Shown here: piece by piece, positions 6,201 to 11,659 of the stretch
Layout of the letters: every line of letters begins with the position of its first letter
How positions within the stretch are numbered: position 1 is the first letter of the stretch
Assembly (NCBI GenBank): GCA_947177495.1
Contig: CAMWUS010000028.1
Span: forward strand, 1-11,659
Origin: an uncultured Clostridia bacterium
GTDB taxonomy: Bacteria > Bacillota > Clostridia > Christensenellales > Borkfalkiaceae
Length of the DNA stretch: 11,659 bases
Direction of reading: 5' to 3'
Program-made: the position numbers and the translations under genes
The notes under the pieces: model-generated
What the model saw: only the letters and a program-made list of their open reading frames with translations
The model's database searches: none
What the model was told of the DNA's origin: nothing

Positions 6201-7781
6201 TTACCGCAAAATCGCAATGGAGTAAGGCTTCATTGTCACGCTCTTTTTGGAGGAAGTACTCTTCTCCGTTGTAGCGTCGATGAGGTCTTTTACCTTTACG
6301 TCGCCGTAGTCCGCAAGATTTACGGTGTACGTATCCACATCCGAGAGATTGACGAGCACGGTAACCGATTTCCCCTCGTAAGTCTTTTTAAACGCGGCAA
6401 TGCTCTCATTGGGCGCAGTAAGCGCTTCCACCGTACCGCGTGCGATTTCGGGATGACGGTGCCGCATATTCATCACCTTTTTATAATATGCGAGAATGGA
6501 GAATTCGTCCTCTTGCTGTTCGGCTACCGAGGGATAGCGGTATGCGTCCGAACCGATGGAAACACCGGGCTGCGGCGGCATAAACACCTGCCCCGCCGCC
6601 ATCGAATCCTCGCTCCAAAGAATGGGAATACGCTTGGTGGGGTCGGAATCTGCATTTTTGCACACCATGCCGATTTCGTCGCCGTAGTACACGAACGTGT
6701 TGCCGTTCATGAGCGCAAGTAGCCCCGCACCCATTTTGGTCTGCGTGTCGCCAACGAACATATTCGCCGCACGCGAGGTATCGTGATTGCACAAAAACGG
6801 CGCCTGCGTGCCCTTGTCGTAAATGCGCTGATAGTCGAGAAGCAACTGCGTGTAATACTCGCCCGGCTTGCTCTGAATGGAGGACAGGGTAGACTTAATG
6901 GTACTGATCCCCGCCGCACCCGCACTTGCCGTAAAGAGGAAGCAACTGTCGATTCCGCTTTCGTAATAGGCGCGAATTTGCGCGTCCGTCCCCTCCCACA
7001 CTTCGCCTACGATGTACGCGTCCGATTTCACGGACTTTGCCGTCGTGTTGACGAAGGAAAGGAATTCCACGTTTTTCTGTACGTTGCCCGTGTAGTAGCT
7101 CGTGCACGCGTCGAGACGGAACCCGTCCACATCCATATCGGTGAGCCAAAATTCCATGATATCGGCAATTTCTTCACGCACTGCCGTGTTGTCAAGGTTT
7201 AAATCGGGCATAGCGGTATCGAAGGGACACTCGTAGAACAAGTCCAACCCGTTGCCCACGGGAGCATATTTGTCCGTAACCTTTGTATCGGAGAAATTGT
7301 AATAGTCGATATACTTCGCGTTTTCGCTCGTCGTGTCGTTATTTTTGAGCGCTTGCAACGCTTTCTGATACCAAGGGTGCGAAATAGACGAGTGGTTGAA
7401 CACCATGTCTACGATGACGTTGATGCCGCGGGAATGCGCCTCGCGCACGAGCTCCTTGAAGTCGTCGTTCGTGCCGTAGTCGCTCTCGACCGTGTAATAG
7501 TCCACCACATCGTAACCGTGATAGGTGTTGGATTGGCAAATGGGCATAAACCAAATGCCGTTGAAGCCCATCTCTTTCACGTAGTCGAGCTTTTGCGTCA
7601 CGCCTTTGATATCGCCGATGCCGTCATCGCCCGAGTCGTAAAAGGAACGCACGAAAATTTCGTACCAATTGCGGTAATTGTCGTCGAGCGCGGTCGGCTG
7701 TTCGTCTTTATCGGCGCAAGCGGCAAACGGAAGCACAAACGCAAAAGCTGCCGCCGCGCAGACTATCTTTTTAAATTTCAT
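6201..7781 (-). CDS. Lipoprotein alpha-amylase/maltodextrin-acting glycoside hydrolase (GH13), 526 residues
   Basis: The product begins with a lipoprotein signal peptide (KFKK, then a hydrophobic stretch, then FAAC with acylation at C22), so it should be anchored on the outer face of the membrane. The GH13 barrel shows region I DMVFNH (125-130), region II GFRLDA with nucleophile D224, region III GEVW with acid/base E260, and region IV NHD with D334. The HGYDVVDYY stretch and the C-terminal all-beta domain are typical of oligosaccharide-acting GH13 enzymes. An upstream in-frame start at 7880 would run through repeat copy B and give a non-signal N-terminus; the ATG at 7781 follows GGAGG (7795-7799) at a somewhat long 13-nt spacing. 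It lies between malG and glgP and probably feeds the importer by trimming starch or maltodextrins. Exact specificity (alpha-amylase, neopullulanase, alpha-glucosidase) cannot be fixed here. Confidence 0.93.
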   Translation of the reverse strand: MKFKKIVCAAAAFAFVLPFAACADKDEQPTALDDNYRNWYEIFVRSFYDSGDDGIGDIKGVTQKLDYVKEMGFNGIWFMPICQSNTYHGYDVVDYYTVESDYGTNDDFKELVREAHSRGINVIVDMVFNHSSISHPWYQKALQALKNNDTTSENAKYIDYYNFSDTKVTDKYAPVGNGLDLFYECPFDTAMPDLNLDNTAVREEIADIMEFWLTDMDVDGFRLDACTSYYTGNVQKNVEFLSFVNTTAKSVKSDAYIVGEVWEGTDAQIRAYYESGIDSCFLFTASAGAAGISTIKSTLSSIQSKPGEYYTQLLLDYQRIYDKGTQAPFLCNHDTSRAANMFVGDTQTKMGAGLLALMNGNTFVYYGDEIGMVCKNADSDPTKRIPILWSEDSMAAGQVFMPPQPGVSIGSDAYRYPSVAEQQEDEFSILAYYKKVMNMRHRHPEIARGTVEALTAPNESIAAFKKTYEGKSVTVLVNLSDVDTYTVNLADYGDVKVKDLIDATTEKSTSSKKSVTMKPYSIAILR

Positions 7782-7812
7782 AATAGAGCAGTAACCTCCA
7801 TTCGTAATGTTG

Positions 7813-7936
7813 TTTGGATTGCAGGCGCGCGGCAGACGCGAAGGGCGCGGATTTGCCGACAGAAATTTGCTAACCCGCAAATGACTGAGGCAAACCGTAA
7901 GCCCGCCAAAGTATCCCGCGACGGATACGATCCAAA
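7813..7936 (-). repeat. 124-nt hairpin-forming repeat, copy B (between malG and amylase)
   Basis: This is the second copy of the element at 1356-1479, with the same length and orientation. Stems are 7812-7821 with 7928-7937, 7828-7832 with 7916-7920, 7843-7846 with 7901-7904, 7852-7857 with 7889-7894, and an apical stem 7865-7870 with 7877-7882 around a 6-nt loop. Its sequence differs from copy A mainly in paired positions and the pairing is kept. It begins one base after the malG stop codon and closes 12 nt before the amylase ribosome binding site, so it fills nearly all of the intercistronic gap. I see no promoter here on the minus strand, so it is probably co-transcribed with malG. It could act as an intercistronic processing or translation-control structure, or be a mobile repeat. 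Confidence 0.8.
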
Positions 7937-7937
7937 C

Positions 7938-8819
7938 TTATTTGACTGCGCCGCCGGTAACCCCTTCCACGTAATACCGTTGCATACTCAGGAAGAAAGC
8001 GGAAATGATTGCGCCGACAATGGTCGCGCCCGCGCAGAACACGGTGAAGTTTTCGCTGAACGAGTTCTTTTCCGCGTTGATCATGCGGTAAAGCCCCAAC
8101 GCTACGGTATACTTTTCCGCATCGTTGATGATGGTGTTCACGAAGATAAAATCGCACCAAGGCGAAATGAACGACGTGAGGATAGTGTACACGATAATGG
8201 GCTTGGAGAGCGGAAGCGTAACCCGCCAGAACACCGTCCATTGGCTTGCGCCGTCGAGAATTGCCGCCTCTTCCAAGGAACGGGGCAAGGTATCGAAGAA
8301 GCCCTTGCACACGTAATAGGAGAGCGCCGCGCCGCAGGAATAGACGAGAATGAGTGCAAACAGCGAGTTGGTAAGCCCCACCGCTTTGAGAATGAAGTAT
8401 ACCGCGATCATGCTCATGAAGCCGGGGAACATCCCCAACACGAGCATGACGTTCATGAGCGGCTTTCTCAGTTTAAAGCGCATGCGCGAGAACGCATAGC
8501 TCACCATGAGAATGAACAGCGTGGTGATTGCGCAGGAGCAGACGGCTACGAGCAAGGTATTCCCGAACCAACGCCAAAACAGCGTATCTTGGGAGAGCTT
8601 GACGTAATTGCCGAAACCAAGCGTTAAATCGTCGGGGAACAGTTTGGAGATAATTCCCGTTTCGGGCGTAACGCGCAGAGACGTATACAGCAGGAACAAG
8701 ATAGGCAGAATCCACAAGATGCCGAGTCCTGCCAAAATTACGTAGATAACGCCGTCGGTAACCGCAGTGCGCGTTCTTTGACCAAGTAATTTTTCCTTGA
8801 GGGTTTGACCTTTCATCAT
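7938..8819 (-). CDS. malG: Maltodextrin ABC transporter permease, MalG type, 293 residues
   Basis: This is the second membrane subunit of a CUT1-class sugar importer. About six hydrophobic segments are visible (roughly residues 23-47, 86-109, 121-143, 152-170, 206-230 and 259-279). The EAA loop that docks onto the ATPase is EEAAILDGASQWTV (183-196), and the C-terminus QRYYVEGVTGGAVK resembles the conserved MalG ending. The gene starts with two consecutive ATG codons; GAGGAGG is 7 nt before the first (8819), which I chose. It overlaps the malF stop codon, so the two permeases are probably translationally coupled in equal amounts. Homology points to maltose/maltodextrin, supported by the adjacent amylase and phosphorylase; other alpha-glucosides are possible. 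Confidence 0.95.
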   Translation of the reverse strand: MMKGQTLKEKLLGQRTRTAVTDGVIYVILAGLGILWILPILFLLYTSLRVTPETGIISKLFPDDLTLGFGNYVKLSQDTLFWRWFGNTLLVAVCSCAITTLFILMVSYAFSRMRFKLRKPLMNVMLVLGMFPGFMSMIAVYFILKAVGLTNSLFALILVYSCGAALSYYVCKGFFDTLPRSLEEAAILDGASQWTVFWRVTLPLSKPIIVYTILTSFISPWCDFIFVNTIINDAEKYTVALGLYRMINAEKNSFSENFTVFCAGATIVGAIISAFFLSMQRYYVEGVTGGAVK

Positions 8820-10282
8820 TGGTATACCTCCTCGTTCTTGGTGGCACCCGAGCGGTTATAGGTGATCAGCGAGAGTACCGCGCAAATGATAAAGATGACG
8901 ATACCGATAACCGACGCAATGTTGTAGCGGGGGTTGGTGTCCGTCGTCAAGCGGTACAGCCAGGTAACCAAGAGGTCGGTAGACTGTGCCTGCGAACCGC
9001 CGCCGTAATTGATGTTATCGATAGGTCCGCCGCCCGTCAACAGCCAAATGACGTTGAAGTTGTTAATGTTGCCTACGAATTGCGTAATGAGATAAGGTCC
9101 CGTAACGTGCAACATGTAGGGCAACGTAATTTTAAAGAAGAGCTGCCATGCGTTCGCGCCGTCAAGCCGCGCCGCCTCGTACTGTTCGGCGGGAATGTTC
9201 ATGAGAATACCGCTGCACATGAGGAGAGTATAAGGAATACCGATCCACATATTTACGAGAATAATCATGATACGCGGGATAATCGAACCGTTGGCCGTAT
9301 CGGCAAGCCAACGGATATTCGTTCCTAAAATAACGTTTAGAATACCGTCGCCGTCGAGAATTTTCTGCATGAGAAGTAGCGTTACGAACTGCGGCACCGC
9401 GATAACCACGACGAACAGCGTACGCCAAAGCTTTTTGAGTTTAATACCCTTTCGGTTGATCATAAGCGCAATGATCATGCCGAAGAAATAGTTTGAGAAC
9501 GTTGCAAAGAACGCCCAAATAAACGTCCACAAGAGCACGCGCAGGAATACGAGGAAGAACCCGCTTCCCCCGCCGATAGAGAACAACTGCCCGAAATTCG
9601 CAAAGCCCACCCAATTAAAGAGCTGTCCGGGAGGCGTATGCTCGAAGTCGTAATTCGTGAACGCAATTAAAATCATGAACACGAGAGGCATGATCGTAAA
9701 CACCAAAAGCCCCAAGAGCGGCGGAATTAAAAGCGGCACGTAGAACTTTTTGTTGATGAACGTGTTGCAATCTTGCTTGAAAGTTGCAAGCTTACGACCT
9801 TCCGCTAAGGCCTTGTCGTTTTCGAGATTGCCGCGGATATTCATTACCCATACGGTAATAAACATCATGAAGATGATGAATGAAACGACGCCGTAAAGCA
9901 AAATAAGGAAACTGTTATCCCCTTTCACCGTTTCATAAATTCCGAGCTCCTCGTTCCAAATCTCTTCGCCGAGGGCACCGCCCGCAACCGTTCCGAGCTT
10001 GCCCGAGAACAAGTGTCCGATATATTTTCCGCCGAAGAATACCATAAACAGGATAAACCCTATTTCCACAAGTAAATAGAGAATGCCCTTTACGACCTGC
10101 TTGCGCATCATTTGCCCAACGCCCATAAACAGGCAGGAAATTTTTGTTGCAAGCGAGCCGTGTACGACGGACAGCACCGCTTTTTTTACGGCGCGCCCGA
10201 AACGGCGGAACACGCTATCCTCACCCACGAAAAACTCCTTGATAGAAGCTCCCATGCGGCTGAGAACGCTCTGTTTTTCCAT
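8816..10282 (-). CDS. malF: Maltodextrin ABC transporter permease, MalF type, 488 residues
   Basis: This is the first membrane subunit of the CUT1 sugar importer. Around eight hydrophobic segments can be seen: two in a long N-terminal extension (about residues 65-84 and 124-147), then the six-helix permease core from about 183 onward. The EAA loop is EQYEAARLDGANAW (366-379). Total length and the extra N-terminal helices match the MalF/MdxF maltodextrin subgroup rather than the ~300-residue generic sugar permeases. An in-frame ATG lies at 10315, but it has no ribosome binding site; the ATG at 10282 follows AAGGGGG with 8-nt spacing and gives MEKQSVLSRMG. It lies downstream of malE behind a strong stem-loop and overlaps malG at its 3' end. 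No ATP-binding subunit is encoded in the window. Confidence 0.95.
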   Translation of the reverse strand: MEKQSVLSRMGASIKEFFVGEDSVFRRFGRAVKKAVLSVVHGSLATKISCLFMGVGQMMRKQVVKGILYLLVEIGFILFMVFFGGKYIGHLFSGKLGTVAGGALGEEIWNEELGIYETVKGDNSFLILLYGVVSFIIFMMFITVWVMNIRGNLENDKALAEGRKLATFKQDCNTFINKKFYVPLLIPPLLGLLVFTIMPLVFMILIAFTNYDFEHTPPGQLFNWVGFANFGQLFSIGGGSGFFLVFLRVLLWTFIWAFFATFSNYFFGMIIALMINRKGIKLKKLWRTLFVVVIAVPQFVTLLLMQKILDGDGILNVILGTNIRWLADTANGSIIPRIMIILVNMWIGIPYTLLMCSGILMNIPAEQYEAARLDGANAWQLFFKITLPYMLHVTGPYLITQFVGNINNFNVIWLLTGGGPIDNINYGGGSQAQSTDLLVTWLYRLTTDTNPRYNIASVIGIVIFIICAVLSLITYNRSGATKNEEVYQ

Positions 10283-10315
10283 AGTTATGACCCCCTTATC
10301 ATTTTTCTCCGTCAT

Positions 10316-10353
10316 AAAGCGAACGGGGCAAAAAAGAGTTTGCCCCGAGCTTT
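10316..10353 (-). promoter_or_regulatory. Strong intercistronic stem-loop between malE and malF
   Basis: CGGGGCAAA (10324-10332) pairs exactly with TTTGCCCCG (10339-10347) around a 6-nt loop, and an outer helix AAAGC (10316-10320) with GCTTT (10349-10353) extends it. It lies between the malE stop and the malF ribosome binding site. There is no proper U tract after the stem on the minus strand, so it is more likely a partial attenuator, RNA-processing or 3'-stabilising element than a full terminator. Such elements commonly raise binding-protein levels above those of the permeases. Confidence 0.7.
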
Positions 10354-10367
10354 ACTAACAATCTACC

Positions 10368-11633
10368 TTAGTCGGCGTTCTTGTTGATTGCCTTAACAGC
10401 AGCGGCAAGTTGCGCTTGAACGTCGAACTCCGCGTCGTTTTTACCTGCCGCGGTGATCATCGCATCGCCGAAGCCCTGCATGGGCGTCCAAAGCGTGGAG
10501 GGAACACCCTTCTGCGTTTTGGTATAAGCGAGTTGATCTTTAATTGCAATCGCGCAAGCGTCGGCCGCAATACGGGAATCTTTCTGCGCCTCTTTGTTGG
10601 TGGGCAGGAAGCCGCGCGCTTCGAAGTGCTTGATTTGATTTGCTTGGTTGGTGTAGAATTCCGCAAACCGTTGCGCAATCGCCACGTTGGGGGAATGCTT
10701 GCTCACGCCGAGCAATTTGTAGCCCGCGAACGCCGTAAGCTGAACTTGCTTGTTTCCCAAAGTATAGGTGGGAAGTTTGGCTACGCCGAAATCTTCACCC
10801 AAATACCTCTGAATGGAAGTCTTGTTCCAAATACCCGAAACGCCCGCAATGATTTTACCGCTCTGGAAACCGGAAGTCAGCTTGGAGTCGTCGGAATCCG
10901 CTTTGAGGGCGGGATTCTGAACGTAATTCCACATAGCCTCGGCAACCTGTTGCCCCACTTCGTTGCCGAAGTCGGTGGTAACTTTGTTTTCCGCAAGCTG
11001 ATCGGAGAATTCCACCTCGTAGCCGAGGTCGTTTCCGAAGAAGAACGCCGAATTGTACCAACCGTCGTTCATGGGATAGCCGAACTGCTCCTCTTCACTG
11101 CACTTATCCAAAATGCCGTCCAGCGTTTGAATATCCTCTTCCGAGAATTTCGATTTGTTGTAGTAAAGGAAATAGGTGTTATCCGTGTAAGGGAACGCAT
11201 AGGTAAGCTCCTGCCCGCCAACCGTAACGGTTGCGGCATCGACAGCCTCCGCAGTGTTCTCAGTCTTAATTTTTTCAAGACGGTCGCCGCCGATACGCGC
11301 AAGCGCATCGCCTACGATCAGCTTATTGATTTGGTCGCTCGCGAACGAGAACACGTCGGGCGCGTTCTCTACGTCGGTAAGCACCTTGGTCGCCGAATCG
11401 TTTTCTCCCTGAATACCGAACTGGAATTCCAAGTTCACGTCTTTATTCTCTTTGAGGAAGTCAGCCGCAACCTGTTTTGCGAATTCGTGATCCGCTTCGG
11501 GGCACCAAATAACGAAAACCTTTTTATCGCCTTTGTTTTTGCCGCCGTCGCCCGTCTCGTCGCAAGCACAAGCAATGCCGAGCGACATAACCGCGCCGAG
11601 CGCAAGGCAAGCAATTTTGCCGAATTTCTTCAT
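10368..11633 (-). CDS. malE: Maltodextrin-binding lipoprotein, MalE type (CUT1 substrate-binding protein), 421 residues
   Basis: This is the extracellular solute-binding protein that captures the sugar and delivers it to MalF/MalG. The N-terminus MKKFGKIACLALGAV plus a short hydrophobic stretch ends in a lipobox-like GIACAC; either C22 or C24 could be the lipidated cysteine. The mature part has the two-lobe SBP pattern: VFVIWCPEADHEFAKQVAADF opens the first lobe, FAFPYT-like AFPYTDNTYFLYYN is the typical hinge-region strand, and SGIWN and the conserved C-terminal helix region follow. Length is normal for a MalE-type protein. GGAGG ends 5 nt before the ATG at 11633. It is the first gene of the visible operon; its promoter and any operator lie beyond the window, since only 26 nt remain upstream. 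The ligand is inferred from neighbouring amylase and phosphorylase genes. Confidence 0.94.
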   Translation of the reverse strand: MKKFGKIACLALGAVMSLGIACACDETGDGGKNKGDKKVFVIWCPEADHEFAKQVAADFLKENKDVNLEFQFGIQGENDSATKVLTDVENAPDVFSFASDQINKLIVGDALARIGGDRLEKIKTENTAEAVDAATVTVGGQELTYAFPYTDNTYFLYYNKSKFSEEDIQTLDGILDKCSEEEQFGYPMNDGWYNSAFFFGNDLGYEVEFSDQLAENKVTTDFGNEVGQQVAEAMWNYVQNPALKADSDDSKLTSGFQSGKIIAGVSGIWNKTSIQRYLGEDFGVAKLPTYTLGNKQVQLTAFAGYKLLGVSKHSPNVAIAQRFAEFYTNQANQIKHFEARGFLPTNKEAQKDSRIAADACAIAIKDQLAYTKTQKGVPSTLWTPMQGFGDAMITAAGKNDAEFDVQAQLAAAVKAINKNAD

Positions 11634-11659
11634 AATTACCTCCGTTTATGTAGCGTCCC

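Noticed and set aside
7782..7880. Upstream in-frame start for the amylase
   Set aside because: It would place 33 extra residues from repeat copy B ahead of a clear lipoprotein signal peptide; the ATG at 7781 has a ribosome binding site.
7353..8627. 424-codon open frame on the plus strand
   Set aside because: It is antisense to the amylase and malG genes and runs through repeat copy B. The translation is rich in His and Arg with no recognisable domain, which is typical of a mirror frame in this codon usage.
10283..10315. Upstream in-frame start for malF
   Set aside because: No ribosome binding site precedes it, whereas AAGGGGG precedes the ATG at 10282.
11634..11659. Possible promoter or operator upstream of malE
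   Set aside because: Only 26 nt remain; beyond the ribosome binding site nothing can be supported.

Overview
The window reads as chromosomal DNA from a Gram-positive, low-to-mid-GC bacterium of the Clostridia/Bacillota type, probably an uncultured gut-associated lineage. This rests on strong GGAGG-type ribosome binding sites, two lipoprotein signal peptides, a CUT1 sugar importer without its own ATPase nearby, and familiar Firmicutes housekeeping genes. A finer placement cannot be supported from the sequence alone. There is no sign of phage, plasmid, insertion sequence, CRISPR array, tRNA or rRNA.

Layout, left to right. (1) Positions 1-1333, minus strand: the first 444 codons of lepA (elongation factor 4), cut by the window edge. 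(2) Positions 1334-1554: a 221-nt divergent intergenic region with a hairpin-forming repeat (copy A) and two back-to-back promoters that appear to share one palindromic -35 hexamer. (3) Positions 1555-2295, plus strand: a glycerophosphodiester phosphodiesterase. (4) Positions 2300-2331: a perfect palindrome with A and T tracts, a bidirectional terminator between convergent genes. (5) Positions 2354-3688, minus strand: NADP-type glutamate dehydrogenase, preceded by two inverted repeats. (6) Positions 3857-11633, minus strand: an alpha-glucan utilisation cluster, transcribed from right to left as malE, malF, malG, a lipoprotein GH13 amylase and glgP.

The five minus-strand genes form a coherent pathway. 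The membrane-anchored amylase trims starch or glycogen outside the cell, the MalE lipoprotein captures maltodextrins, MalF/MalG carry them in (with an ATPase encoded elsewhere), and GlgP phosphorolyses them to glucose-1-phosphate. A strong stem-loop separates malE from malF, as expected where the binding protein must be made in excess. glgP and gdhA each have a consensus -10 box with no good -35 box and a dyad nearby, which suggests separate regulation.

The most interesting signal is a pair of 124-nt non-coding elements (1356-1479 and 7813-7936). They align end to end, share an identical 17-base core, and differ in at least eight places by paired changes that keep base pairing. Both lie directly 5' of the ribosome binding site of a minus-strand gene (lepA and the amylase). 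They look like a conserved structured RNA or a hairpin-type dispersed repeat; I do not recognise the family.
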